DNA from: Hyperoplus lanceolatus
Taxonomy: Eukaryota; Chordata; Actinopteri; Uranoscopiformes; Ammodytidae
Assembly: GCA_026929865.2 (NCBI GenBank)
Contig: CM049414.1
Span: 2,547,001 to 2,611,000 of the forward strand
Length of the DNA: 64,000 nucleotides
Direction of reading: 5' to 3'
The notes under the pieces were generated by a model, which was not told the DNA's origin, did no database searches, and saw nothing but the letters and a program-made list of their open reading frames with translations. Both the position numbers and the translations under genes were made by a program. Position 1 is the stretch's first letter, and each line of letters begins with the position of its first letter. Of the stretch, positions 1-10,745 are shown piece after piece.

Positions 1-433
1 ATTCCATCTACCAAAGGAGAAATTGTATGCCTTCGTATCACTCAAAAGTAGGCTAATGTAGTGAAATATCAGGAAAGATAACATGAAACTTAAACTAAAC
101 AGTATGTAACCCAAGGGAAGCAAACCCGAATAGGCGACTGCACCTTTAGAGACAAGCCCAAAGTCGCTTTTAAAAGGCTATAAGACTTGGCGACACTGAG
201 CACGGCTGTTGAGTTTGTGAGGCACTTTGCTGTCTTGTCATGGTTAATTCTTAGTTATTGTCGGGTTTTTTTCCAGTTTATATCTGGTGACATTTCTGCT
301 CTGCTGGACAGCGGCAGCGGGGAGTGACAGCAGAGGGAAGGGGATGACATGCAACAAAGGTCAGGACTAAGGGACGTGTCACACACCAACACAAACTGTC
401 AAGACGCCCCACTCACTGCATTTCTATGTTGAA
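1..433. other. unassigned non-coding sequence
   Basis: No convincing open frame or complete element is visible. A stretch near 310-360 (GGGAGTGACAGCAGAGGG followed by a GACATGCAACA-like segment) resembles the body of the tRNA-derived SINE at 29.2-29.4 kb. It lacks recognisable A and B boxes, so this is only a suggestion. Confidence 0.4.
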
Positions 434-690
434 GGCCAGACACTGCAGATGAAATAGGGTGTCATTAGACAAGGGAAACTTTGCCAGTTGATTACTGACA
501 TTGAAATCATTTAAAAAAAACTAACCCTGTTTTATAGTACAATTATTCATTCATGTTTGAATAAATATTCAAATGTTATATCTACCTTATTATGTGTAGT
601 TTTGCATCTCTAGATGTTGGATAAAGCCGGAGTTAAATTCTTTATTTTATTTTTTGAAAAATATTAAAGCCCAAAGTATATTTACAGAGC
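434..690 (+). repeat. dispersed repeat copy, ACTGCAGGTGAATAGGGT family
   Basis: This begins with the family's terminal motif, seen here as CAGACACTGCAGATGAAATA, and continues with a segment near TTTGCCAGTTGATTACTGAC. The same order of motifs occurs near 13311, 20199, 50305 and 52688, and reversed at 4416. The family looks like a non-autonomous DNA transposon with TTAA-type ends. The far end of this copy was not found. Confidence 0.55.
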
Positions 691-1511
691 TGAATGTGGA
701 CATTTTTTCATTTTATAAATAAAACATAAACCATGTAAAAGTCTTAGAAATGCATTTATGTTCTGCGTCATTATTTCTTTTCAAACTATTTGTATTGACT
801 GTGATTTGCATGTTCTACTCTGGGAGCCTCTTCTGTTTCTCTAACCTGTAATTTGCCTTGCAGCAGACAAAGTGCAGTGATGACCAGAGACGGGAGCTCT
901 ACCTTTTGCCAGGGGGCCATGATATGAATTATAAAAGCAAATACAATCAAACAACTAAGCTCCAGAGATAGTTCTATTGCACAGGTAGGCAATAACTTCT
1001 TAATAGCTAACACTGTGCTATTACAGAACACATCATTAATTTTATAGAAACAATAATAATTAGTCATAATTAGTAGCCAAAGCGCTTGACTTTATAAGGT
1101 ATTAATTAGCAAACAAGGACAGAAAAGAAAAGGCATGATCAGCAAAAAATAAAAAGTTTTATTTTATTCCAGTGACTACTTAAAAAGGCAATACAAAGTC
1201 TGCTATCCTGAGGAGGGGCCTTCATAATGGATGATTCTGCAGTGCACTATTTACAATCGGCAGTGTGCACTACATGTACTGTAGCTCAGACAAGAGAGAA
1301 GCTGAACAAGACCCAAGACTGAGGCCATGCCAGTGGCTCTGTGTGTGGCTCTGTGAGCACTAGTTTATAGCTATGAGCTATAATGCTAATGGCAACATAA
1401 TAAAGAGCTGATGTTGAGCAGGTACAATGTTTACCGTTTTTACTTTCTATAGTTTAAGTTTTTAGCAAATAAATACTTTTCAATTACTGCTAAACAAGTG
1501 AGGGACAATGG
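691..1511. other. unassigned AT-rich sequence
   Basis: No repeat pair or gene could be assigned. A minus-strand frame around 786-950 has an ATG in a fair context, a hydrophobic stretch and a possible splice donor. It is treated as a finding rather than a gene. Confidence 0.4.
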
Positions 1512-1775
1512 GCGGATAGCTGTTACTCAAGAGATTGCGACCCTAATTATTCATACATTTTAACCTCCAAAAGAATAAAAACTAGCCTGCTAGAAAAAAA
1601 TGCACCCCCCTCAGTGTTATGGGTGTAAATGGGTTTAATAAGACTGTGAAAACGACCTGTTTGACAAATGAGTCAATGAAAAATTGCTCACTTTTGGTAC
1701 CACCTCAATGTTTGTCACTTCCGCATTGGATGCTGAAGTGGATCGCTGTGGTTGGGGCTTGTGTGCCACTGAGCA
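1512..1775 (+). repeat. dispersed repeat, copy 1 (pairs with 63190-63505)
   Basis: The block TTAACCTCCAAAAGAATAAA, then AAACTAGCCTGC, CCTCAGTGTT, GGGTTTAATAA, GAGTCAATGA and GCATTGGATGCTG is found in the same order and orientation at about 63190-63505. The copies differ by many substitutions and by an extra segment of about 50 bp in the second copy. This indicates an old interspersed repeat of unknown class. Confidence 0.65.
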
Positions 1776-2925
1776 ACTTTCAATTGTTATGAATGGGATG
1801 CCATTTTTCAATTAGACCACCTCTTATAAAAGTTCCATTGTTAATGTCATTTCTGATTTAATGGCAGCCCATGAGATATTTCAGTCCGTGGACTATATTC
1901 CCATCCACAGAGCCACAACACTAGTATGTAGCTTCAAGTTAGGCTCAAGAAAACTTCTAAAAAGTCATATTTTGTCCTGAAATTTTTCGTTTTTATCATT
2001 TGGTTCAATTTGACCCTGATTTATATTTATTTATATACAATCTGAAACACTCGTATTAGTTTATGTAGAAGCCTTTAGCAATTCTCTGCACTCACAAGGT
2101 TAGTGCAGCTCAGTCACAGTTTACAAGTTGAAAGAATGTAATTTAATCAACATTTTACGAAGTCATGTTTTCAACATTAGTTAATTATCGTCTCCACTTC
2201 CCTATAAAATATATTTCTTAGAAAGGGGGAGCAGCAACAGTGGGGAGGTGTGGAAAACTGTGATTCATGCAATTTTTTTGTTAGGTATTTGCTATGAAAT
2301 GGCAAAGCACTAAATGCTCAAACAGGATGCAATTTTGAACTGATACCGTTATCCCCAAATAATTATTTTTTTCACTTTTATCAAAGCAAAAGCTCTCTTC
2401 GACGTTATACTGTACATATTGAGTACAATATCAGGCTGTAAAAAATAAAGAAAGTAGTGTAGTCAATATTTCTGCCTGACACTTTTGAATTCATCCATGT
2501 TTTGCAATCTGGATGTTTTGGTAAAAAAGCCAGACATGGTGGATGTTTTATAGATTCTGAGACAATCAACACTAATGTAATGTAAGATTAATGCAGCCGT
2601 TACCAGACAACTAAAAAACAAATATGAATCGATTACCCATTCTAACCCTGAAAACATCCACAGTAGACAGTGACCAGAAACATGGCCTCTGCTACAGGTT
2701 CTATGTATCATATCCCAGAAAAGATTAAACACAGGATATGATGCATAACCAGAAAGGAAGAATGCTATGTTAATGTGCCATTCAGTAATGTCATGGTCTG
2801 GGCTGTGCATCCAAATTACTGGGTCATCAAAGTAGATCCCCAGCTCTTTGTAGCTGCAAATGAAAAAGCGTTCATGTTCAGGGTGTATGCTATGTTACTA
2901 TAGAGCTATACAGTATCACTGTAAA
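1776..2925. other. unassigned non-coding sequence
   Basis: No supported gene or complete element. The 115-codon minus-strand frame at 2463-2810 has no recognisable domain. Confidence 0.4.
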
Positions 2926-3219
2926 GGTGAGACACTGCAGGTGAACAATATTGTATTTACAACCAATGGTCAATTTTTTTGATATTTTTTTATTTTCCTT
3001 CTATAACATGTCTTCTTTCATACTACAATACAAGGTCCTAAATGTACATTAATGTGTTTATTTCACTAAACCTTGTCTGTTTTTGTCTGTAGCATATTTC
3101 TCCAATTCAACCATTTTGAACGGCCATTATCTCAATATTAGTTTTTCCAATAGCTAAAAAACTCAACTTCTTCTATGCAACTTTAGGTGAAGTTACATCA
3201 ACTTAAATTTTCCATAATT

Positions 3220-4175
3220 TGTATGATCTGTCTGTTTTCTATTATTGTCTTGGTATGTTGCCCTGTGCTTCCTGTTTTACTTTGGTAACTTTGTCTTGTT
3301 TTTCCCCATTTCCTGTCAAGTTTCCCATTATATCCACTAAGCCATCTGTATCTAAGTTCTTCACCTGCTGCTAGCAACCCCAGCCTAACAGAATGCTAAG
3401 ACACTTGGACCCAGCGGACGCTGCTTTTTGAATTTAGTTAGAAGACCTCCTGTGTAGAATAATCCTGGCCATTGGCTGCTGGGAGAACATCCCCAGCAGG
3501 AAGGAGCAGGAAGCTGTGTTGGTGGGGGAAGCAGAGCTGTGGCCTCGAAGCCCTGGTTAGAGGATGCCCTACCTAAGTAGGCAGAGCCATCTACCACCGG
3601 ACCTTGGCGACCGTCCTAAGCCTTCATGTTCCGACTACCAGCCTCAGGTCTCCAGCTACCAGCCTGCTGGTTTCCAGCTCTCTGGCCGAGCTGTCAATCC
3701 GCCTGCCATTTGGAGCATCAGATTGGGGGTGGTGAGTCTGCAGTGCCTTCCAGTCCCACAGTTCACTCCATTCCTGCAGTCGTCGCCGGTCCCCTAGCTC
3801 AATCCAGTCCCTGGACCAACTCCTGTTCCTGAGCCTACTCCACTCCCGGAGTTCACTCCTGCAATCCTTGGGCAAGATCCCAGTCAATATCGCCTTCCTA
3901 AAGGGGACCACCTTCTTCGTCTTCCAGAAGGGGACCTCCCTCCAGAACTGTCTCCTCCAATCCGCCCTTCCTGCTGCCGCCCTCCAGAGAGGGACCGGCC
4001 TCTAAGTCTTCCAGAGAGGGACCGGCCTCTAAGCCTTCCAGAGAGGGACCGACCTCTAAGCCTTCCAGAGGGGGACTGGCCTCTAAGCCTTCCAGAGAGG
4101 GACCGGCCTCTAAGCCTTCCAGCGGGTGTGGAGGGTGTGGGTTATTCACCTGCTATTAGCCACCCCATCCTAACA
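3220..4175 (+). mobile_element. internally deleted gypsy-like LTR element (inferred)
   Basis: This segment is absent from the related copy at 12.3 kb. A 171-bp stretch (3220-3390) starts TG and ends CA, as an LTR would. Its last 31 bases (from TTCACCTGCTGCTAGC) recur diverged at 4145-4175 at the far edge. Just after 3390 the sequence CTTGGACCCAGCGGACGC resembles the usual start of teleost gypsy gag (Asp-Pro-Ala-Asp). The rest is proline-codon-rich and includes a minisatellite. No protease, reverse transcriptase or integrase is present. A clean target duplication was not seen, so the class is inferred. Confidence 0.4.
3984..4121. repeat. 27-bp minisatellite, about five units
   Basis: The unit CTCTAAGCCTTCCAGAGAGG plus GACCGGC repeats at a constant 27-bp step, with CCAGAG starts at 4011, 4038, 4065 and 4092. 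Because 27 is a multiple of three, it produces a spurious nine-residue repeat on the minus strand. Confidence 0.85.
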
Positions 4176-4416
4176 TTTACCATTATTAGCACTGTTCTGA
4201 AGGTCATAAAAGAAGGCTGTATCGGAAATCTGTTTTGTAAAAACTTTAAGATTTTTAAAGAGGTGCAATGTAGGCCTAATTATTTTAATATTGCTACAAT
4301 TGCATATTTATTTAAAAATGTATGAAACATTTGAATACAAAAAAGAATATTTCAATGTTTGTAAAGGATATCTATAAGATGATATGTTTACCCTATTCAC
4401 CTGCAGTGTATCAGCC

Positions 4417-4731
4417 TTAACATGTATTACTTAGTATTTTCCATTTGTTTTGTAAGTTCCTTGATATTTCCCAAAAATGTTATACTGGTGAAAATCCAGA
4501 CAATACCTGTAAAGACCCCCTCCACCCATGTGTGACTGCTGTGTGTTATAGCTGTCCCCAGATGCTGAAGCTAAACAGCGCAGACAGTGTGCTAGCCTAG
4601 ACAAACAGCTGACAGTGCTGTCAATCTACGGGAGGACATTAGACACACTATTACAGTAGGCAGGTGCAGCAATGCTATGGTATGGACATGTGTTGCAGTG
4701 AGTGGGTGCATGCATTGGGCATGAGGATGAC

Positions 4732-4784
<53 letters not shown>

Positions 4785-5170
4785 GTGCGTGTGTGCATGC
4801 ATGTGTGCATGTGTGTGTGTTTGCCCAAGAGCATGAAAGGCCACAGTTTACACGCACAATAAAAGTCAGTCAAAGGGACAGTAAAGTAATGGAAAGGGCT
4901 TTAACTACCAATACTTTACCTAAGCATGACTCCAACCCTGTGGACTTTGGCATTTTGAGTTTAATTTCGTCTCATCCTTACAGGGCCGACATATAAAGGG
5001 TATAGCGGTATTCACAAAGCTAGATCAATAGATTTTTTCTGCAGGGAACACTTGCCCATGAGCAAACAAGCTAACGGTCGGCACAGCACTGGACGGTCAA
5101 TACTGCTCATGCTTTAGCTCAGATCAATCCACTAATCAGGTCGGGCTCACATGCATGTTGAACTACAGTA
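4417..5170. other. unique sequence with a TG microsatellite
   Basis: Apart from the TG tract, no repeat or gene is recognised between the TTAA element and the Tc1 fossil. Confidence 0.4.
4732..4821. repeat. (TG)n microsatellite
   Basis: An uninterrupted GT run gives way to GCGTGTGTGC and CATG variants at its right end. It generates several false histidine/threonine or cysteine/valine frames. Confidence 0.95.
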
Positions 5171-6108
5171 CAGTGGAGGAAATAAGTATTGATCCCTCAC
5201 CGATTTTGTAAGTCTGCCCATTTACAAAGAAATGAGCGGTCTATAATTTTAAAGCTAGGTTTATTTTAACAGTGATAGACAGAATATCAAAAAGAAAATC
5301 CAGAAAATCACATTAAAAAAAAAGATATAAATTATTTTGCATTTTATTGAGTGAAATACGTATTTTATCCCCTACCAACCATTTTAGAATTCTGGCTCCC
5401 ACAGATTAGTCCTCGTGCTTTAAACAAATATTCTTAATCTCAACTAGTTTCTTGTATAAAACACACCTGTCTCAACTTGTTACCTGTATAAAATACACCT
5501 GTCCACAGAGTCAGTAAATCAAACTCCAACATCTCCATCATGGGCAAGACCAAAGAGCTGTCTAAGGACATCAGGGACAAGATTGTAGACCTGCTCAAGG
5601 CCGGAATAGACTTCAAGACCATTGGCAAGAAGCTGGTGAGAAGGAGACAACTGTTGGTGCGATTATTCGAAAATGAAAGAAACACAAAATGACCATCAAT
5701 CTCCCTCGGTCTGGGGCTCCATACAAGATCTCACCTTGTGGGGTATCAAGGGGGCCTCGAGGGGCCACTCTGGCTCTGTGGCCCACCTTGGCCACCCCAG
5801 TCAAAATTTCCTGGAAACTCCACTGTTGCCAATGAACACCTGAACGACTCAGAGAATGCTTTGGAGAAGGTGATGTGCTCAGATTAGAACAAAATCTAGT
5901 TCTTAGTCACTCGCCATGCTTGGAGGAAGAGGAATTCTGACTATGACCCCAAGAACACCATCCCCACAGTCAAGCAGGGAGGTTGAAGCATTATGCTTTG
6001 GGGGTGTTTCTCTTCTAAGGGGACAGGTGGACTTCACTGCATTGAGGGAACTATGGATGGGGCCATGTACCATGAAATACTGGGTGACAACCTCTTTCTT
6101 TCACTAAA
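5171..6108 (+). mobile_element. decayed Tc1/mariner transposon, 3' end missing
   Basis: The left terminal repeat CAGTGGAGGAAATAAGTATT follows a TA dinucleotide (5169-5170), the Tc1 target. It continues with the long subterminal sequence (CATTTACAAAGAAATGAGCG) typical of teleost Tc1 elements. An internal copy of the terminal motif (GTGAAATACGTATTTTATCC) lies near 5352. No matching right terminal repeat follows the transposase remnant, so the element is truncated near 6108. Confidence 0.85.
5540..6105 (+). pseudogene. Tc1-like transposase remnant
   Basis: Tc1 transposases cut and paste the element at TA sites, using an N-terminal paired-type helix-turn-helix domain and a DDE catalytic core. 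Here an ATG at 5540 opens a frame reading [20 protein letters not shown], the usual N-terminus of this subfamily, through the first helix-turn-helix (KTIGKKL). The frame then breaks. Later pieces in other frames match the second part of the DNA-binding domain ([16 protein letters not shown]), and after a large deletion the core around the second aspartate (DPKNTIPTVK, then LWGCF-like and MYHEILGDN). The middle of the protein and the last third, including the third catalytic residue, are missing. It cannot encode an active enzyme. Family assignment is firm; the exact subfamily is not. Confidence 0.85.
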
Positions 6109-6523
6109 CACTGGATAGTCTCCTTCCAGAATGCTGTCCACTGTATCTGTAATGAAATGTATTCAACCTTCTGTTACATCAAATCAGTGCTGCCATCAAA
6201 TAAGCACTAGTGGTTCTGAAGCAAGGAGTCAACTGAACAAATCTTGTACAACACAATGTTTTTTCTCAATAAATGCATGTTTCCTTTAGAAAATATGAAA
6301 TGTACAGAAGAAGAGAACAGCCATGCCCTGTGTATTTTTTAGTTCTATTATTCTGTGATCTCCAGATATCACGGGATAACAGAGCTGCTTTTCTCTAGCA
6401 ACACATAGTGCGGCTAATCTGCACCTCTCATGCATCATTCTACAGCCATGAAGTCAGCCTGGTCCCCTTAACTGGTTACTTATGAAGTTATCAACCTCAG
6501 TAGGATCACTGTGCCGTCGCCTG
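6109..6523. other. unassigned sequence
   Basis: No repeat partner in the window and no open frame of interest. It separates the Tc1 fossil from the solo LTR. Confidence 0.4.
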
Positions 6524-6899
6524 TGTTACGGTGTGGCAGAAAGGCAGGCAAGCAGGACCCAAATGCAAGACGTCGTAGCAAAGAATAATTTATTAAGCTC
6601 AAAAAGGTAACAAAAAAGGCCAACAGGCAAAAAGTTCAGGAACAAAAGTAACACAGGGAACAGAGAGAACACACAGGACAAAGACACACTGACACGACAA
6701 ACCATAACGCACAGACAAGGAACAAAGGAACACAAGGAGTATATATACAAGACATAACGAGACACTGGTGAAACACATCAGGGAAGGGAACAGCAATCAA
6801 CAAGAGGGAAGCTAGACAGGACATGGGGAGGAAACAAGACAGATACCAAAATAAAACAGGAAACCACTAAAACAAGACAGGACAAGGCGAACCATGACA
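6524..6899 (-). mobile_element. solo LTR (gypsy-like), with 5-bp target duplication
   Basis: Read on the minus strand, this 376-bp unit begins TGTCATGGTTCGCC and ends CGTAACA, giving the canonical TG...CA termini. It carries an AATAAA polyadenylation signal (complement at about 6586-6594) and a TATATATA box (about 6738-6745). It is flanked by a perfect GCCTG duplication (6519-6523 and 6900-6904). No internal retroviral-type coding region adjoins it, so it is best read as a solo LTR left by recombination between two LTRs. Confidence 0.85.
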
Positions 6900-6904
6900 G
6901 CCTG

Positions 6905-7344
6905 TAAAGCTGCAGCCGGGCTAGCCTTCTCCTTTGTATGACCCCAGTCAAAATTGGCCAATTCCGCCTATGCAGTTTTAATAGATTGATACATTTATTG
7001 AGGTCTTGTTTGCCATGGATCCTTATCTAAAGTCTCACACACCATCAGGGGGGTTAGGGGAACTCTGTCATTTTAAAGGAGACAAACACAAATCAGGAGA
7101 TGTTTTCTCCTCCTGACAGATGCCAGTATTTTTTTAAAGTAGAAATTAAAAGAAAATCAGAAAACAATGATATGAAGTCATAGGGGAAACATCGATTGAC
7201 AATGTCAAGACAAATTGGAAAGATAGAGTAAAGCACCTGTGAGATATGACAAAGTTTACCTCTGGGGTCAAAATGAGCCCAGTTGGTAGCATGAGGGTTA
7301 ACAGATTTTTGCCTGCCAACAAAGGTGCACAAAGAGAAACCGCT
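6905..7344. other. unassigned sequence
   Basis: No gene or repeat recognised. The 123-codon minus-strand frame overlapping here owes its length to the adjacent microsatellite. Confidence 0.4.
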
Positions 7345-7366
7345 CTGTGTGTGTGTTTGTGTGTGC

Positions 7367-7435
<69 letters not shown>

Positions 7436-7449
7436 CATGTGTGTATGTG
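7345..7449. repeat. (TG)n microsatellite
   Basis: A GT dinucleotide run with a few GC and TT interruptions at both ends. Confidence 0.95.
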
Positions 7450-7802
7450 AACCATGCAAAACAAGGCAACACGTTAGCTCATAGGTCAAGTCTTTTTTTT
7501 TTCAGAAAGCCCATGACACACTTGTCACAATATTCCTTTTGCCCTGTGAAAGGCATGCCCACTCCTATTGGAGCCAGAGTGACAGACAGGCGGACAAAGA
7601 CCCGAGCGTGTAGCACATGGGATCATTTTCATGCTCCACAAACATGCTGTATAGTCTTTTAGAGGGTTTTCCCCCCAGCTTCTCCACTCTTATCACGAGC
7701 ACAGACAATATTTTCTCCTTTACTCAGCGGCTGTCGTGCTGGGAGATAGCATGGCCAGGAATGTGGAGTGGTGAACAGCTTCTTTGTGTCAATGTGAGAT
7801 AG

Positions 7803-7803
<1 letters not shown>
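7450..7803. other. unassigned sequence between two microsatellites
   Basis: No supported feature. The short frames here have no recognisable domain. Confidence 0.35.

Positions 7804-7871
<68 letters not shown>
7804..7871. repeat. (CA)n microsatellite
   Basis: An uninterrupted CA run immediately left of a TTAA miniature element. Confidence 0.95.
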
Positions 7872-7873
<2 letters not shown>

Positions 7874-7884
7874 CTACTTGTTAA

Positions 7885-8316
7885 AGGGATAGTTCTGTAT
7901 TTTTGAAGTGTGGTTGTATGAGGTACTTATTAGTTAGTGGTTTATCTTATGGAGATGGAGGTCAGTGCAGTCACTATAATACGTTCGGGGGATGTCGCTG
8001 TAGCAGCCTTGTAACGTTGAAGGGGGGGCAGAGGAAAACTTGTTTCTCCTCATATACACATATATAAATGCTAACCTTACAAATGAATATCCTTTCAATT
8101 GTACGCTAAACTGAGATGTTTTCCACAGCTTTAGTTTGCCACCAGACAGTGGTTTATTATTGTGTCACTGTCAATCAGCCTCTTGACTGGTTGCAAGCTG
8201 TGGGAAAAATCTCAGGTTAGTGTACAAAAGAATATTAGGTTTCTGTTTAGCATTTATATATGTGGAGGAAAACCCTTTTTTTCTGTATAATATACAGAAA
8301 ATACTGAACTGTCCCT
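7885..8316. mobile_element. TTAA-flanked miniature DNA transposon (432 bp)
   Basis: The left end AGGGATAGTTCTGTATTTTT and the right end, read on the minus strand as AGGGACAGTTCAGTATTTTC, form inverted repeats of about 20 bp. Both sides carry TTAA (7881-7884 and 8317-8320), the target of piggyBac and Kolobok-type transposases. There is no coding capacity. Confidence 0.85.
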
Positions 8317-9193
8317 TTAAAAATCCATTGAGGCACAAATCCACCATGCAGCTAAATAGTCCTGAATAAGAGAGAAAACAGCGTGCATCCTCGGTTTGTA
8401 TTTGTATTTTTCGGTGGAAGCTGAAAAACCATCTGATGTGGATCTCGAAACAGACATTTATTTGTGCTATATGAGCTCCCGGGGGCAACAATGTTATGTC
8501 GCTAAGTAACAATCCCAAGACTTTAGATAAACACCTCGGACTGACGCAGTTCATAAAAAAGCATTAAGAATTTACGTGGCCCCCGTATCGGGTGTTGAGT
8601 GGGCCACACGTCAGGGCTTTTTAGCACCTCGTTAAAAGTCAAGCCCCAACCTGAATTATGCATGGCTGAAATATTGTTCTCCTGCCATGTGCGGCTGTGT
8701 TTTGGTGTGTGTGTGTGGGGGGGGGTTTGTTGGGGCGCAGAGACAAATCTGAGAGCTACTTGAGGAGCAGTTCTGTTTAGGAGCAGTTTACATTTATAAA
8801 GAGGGCTATGGGGCGAACTAGGATCACACCCATGAATAACACAGGAGAAGGCCTAGGGAGTTTGTCATCAGCAGGGGGGGGGGCTGAGTAGCGACTCTGC
8901 TCGGAAAAAAGTCTGCAGTTTGTTGATAGGAGAGAGGGAGCGAAAGCCTGTAGTAAACCTTCAATGGCTCCAAATTCAGATTTGGAGATCTCTTTGCACT
9001 CTGTAAATCACTTCCATGGGAACTGCTGGGATCTGGCACTCGGTAAATCATACTCCCCCCCCCCCATAATGCAAAGGTTCAGGCCTGGAGGTTAAGCAGC
9101 AGACATGAGTCCCATGATCTGTGTGGTCGCCCCCCATGATCTCGCCCCCCAAATCCAGCCTTTTTAATGACTGAGAATTTGAATTAAATTCTC
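8317..9193. other. unique sequence with clustered G and C runs
   Basis: Homopurine and homopyrimidine runs lie at about 8716-8726 (G), 8873-8883 (G) and 9053-9065 (C). The rest (for example 8560-8700) has even composition and no repeat partner in the window. It could be a conserved non-coding stretch, which the sequence alone cannot show. Confidence 0.4.
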
Positions 9194-9515
9194 GGTAACA
9201 CTTTACAATAAGGGTACATTGATTAACTGTTAGTTAATGCTAAGTTAATGCTATACACGGTTAGTTAATACTCAATCAATGTTATTGCTTGGTTAGTAAT
9301 AGTGGTTTTGTGCTTGTTTAAGTATTAACTATGTTTGTTAACTAATGACTAATAAACTAAACTAAGCATTAACAGTTAGTTAATGCTTAGTTTATGCTGT
9401 TAAACATTGAAAAAGTATTTATCAATAACTTGTTAATGCTTAATAACTACTTATCAAGCATTAACTAAGCATTCACTAACTGTAAATGAATGAACCCTTA
9501 TTGTAAAGTGTTACC
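9194..9515. mobile_element. palindromic hAT-type miniature element (322 bp)
   Basis: The ends GGTAACACTTTACAATAAGG and the reverse complement at the right (CCTTATTGTAAAGTGTTACC) match over 20 bp. The interior is rich in TTAACTAA-like motifs that fold back on each other. Flanks are AAATTCTC (9186-9193) and CAATTCTC (9516-9523), seven of eight bases alike, which fits the 8-bp duplication of hAT transposases. Confidence 0.75.
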
Positions 9516-9702
9516 CAATTCTCAAACTCCTTTGATATGACATGGGTTATTTGTGATGATAAAGGCCAATGTGGCAACAGACAGCTGGAGTCTTCACTCA
9601 CATGACATCACCTTTCTATCCATGTGTCCACACTTGTCTATTTTTCTTCCACAAACACTACGCCATTTTTTTTTACCCTCTGAAAAATGCAGCTTTTGAA
9701 AA

Positions 9703-10085
9703 GTGGAATGGTCAGTTAAGTTAACTTCCTCTCAGTGACTGCAGTTAGCAGTCTCGTCCCCATGTCACCACTTTAATGCACTGCAGTCTTCAAGCAGCGA
9801 GTTATCTAGCATTATCTCAGATCCGTAAGTGTGATAAGACATGATAAAAACCATCAAAAGAGACATTGGGAAGGATTTTTACTGCCATTGTAGCCGCATA
9901 CACATTCACCCATCTGTCGCTCTGCACGCGCACCGGCAGTGAGACGGGTGCCGGTTTGTAGCGTTCTCTCTTCTGATTGGTTAACAGTAGTGGGATCCCC
10001 GAAAAGTTTATTTGCAGATAACATGCAGAGCGAGCGACTGAGAGATCGGCTTTATGAAACGTGCACACTATATAAGTGATCACTG
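9703..10085 (-). repeat. TTAA miniature element family Q, degraded copy 1
   Basis: It is closely similar to 61476-61877 in reverse orientation and to 18199-18443. Shared blocks include GGAATGGTCAGTT, CTTCAAGCAGCGAGTTATCT, GGGAAGGATTTTTAC, GTGCCGGTTTGTAGCG, GGGATCCCCGAAAAG and ACTATATAAGTGATCA. The terminal TTAA-containing ends have been lost from this copy. Confidence 0.8.
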
Positions 10086-10456
10086 CATGAATAAAGAGCG
10101 ATTTAACACTTATATTAACATAAATAAATCACTTATTTCACCTTTACTAGGGAGACTACTTAGGCTACTGAATGAACACGCCGATGACAGACACACACCC
10201 CTTTTATAAACCCATCGATGTCCAGTATAGGGACGACATGATGTAGTCATGGAAAGATATTTGGTGCGCTCACAAAATCCTCAATTTAAAAACCCAACCT
10301 AAGCGTTTCAAATCTGTTCAGTGGTAACAAAAACATGTCCCTTCATTGGGACTCAGGTGTGAAGAAGCCTTAAGTGTAAAGATGAATTGAATGAAGGGGT
10401 TTCATTGCTTTTGAATTATTATTTATTTATTTATTTGGTCAGAAAGAAAGATTCCC
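10086..10456. other. unassigned AT-rich sequence
   Basis: No feature supported. A short TTATTTATTTATTT run lies near 10420. Confidence 0.35.
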
Positions 10457-10745
10457 TGCTTCCGATCCCCATACTTCCCTACTATTTAGTATACCAGAAA
10501 AAGATTTAGGATGTCCCAATACATGTCAAGTCAATTGTAGTATATGTTGAAAATACATAAATGCCCAACTAACTACAATAGAATTTTGGAGTATTCGTCT
10601 TTATTCATTTCTTGAGATAATGAAAAAAATATCTTCCTTATCTGATTTTTGTTTCTCTCCTGTGGCCCTAAAACTCTTCTGTACTTTAGTATGTCGTATA
10701 GTAAAAACAAAAAGTATGTGATTTGGAATGCAGGGATTGTATTAT
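10457..10745 (-). repeat. dispersed repeat S, copy 1
   Basis: Its reverse complement matches 50815-51105 along its whole length. Shared blocks include CCCTGC(G/A)TTCCAAATCAC, TTTTAGGGCCAC, ATTCTATTG, TTGGGACAT and TACTAAATAGTAGGGAAGTA. A diverged partial copy lies at 14455-14545. The class is unknown, and the layout suggests a miniature DNA transposon. Confidence 0.8.

Larger units (their letters stand above)
2926..4416. mobile_element. TTAA-type non-autonomous DNA transposon, split by an LTR-like insertion
   Basis: The left end reads GGTGAGACACTGCAGGTGAA. The right end, read on the minus strand, reads GGCTGATACACTGCAGGTGA, giving terminal inverted repeats. The right end is followed by TTAA (4417-4420), and the left end is preceded by TAAA, a one-base variant. 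Internal motifs (GGTCCTAAATGTACATTA, CTCAACTT, TTCCATAAT, then TTAGCACTGTTCTGAA) match the uninterrupted copy at 12100-12500. This shows that about 3220-4175 is a later insertion. Confidence 0.65.

Noticed and set aside
3385..4149. proline- and glycine/leucine-rich frames on both strands
   Set aside because: They come from a 27-bp minisatellite and neighbouring repetitive text of an inserted element.
4592..4996. several overlapping frames around 4.6-5.0 kb
   Set aside because: All are translations of the TG microsatellite and its flanks.
7246..7662. 138-codon plus-strand frame and the opposing minus-strand frames
   Set aside because: They owe their length to the TG microsatellite.
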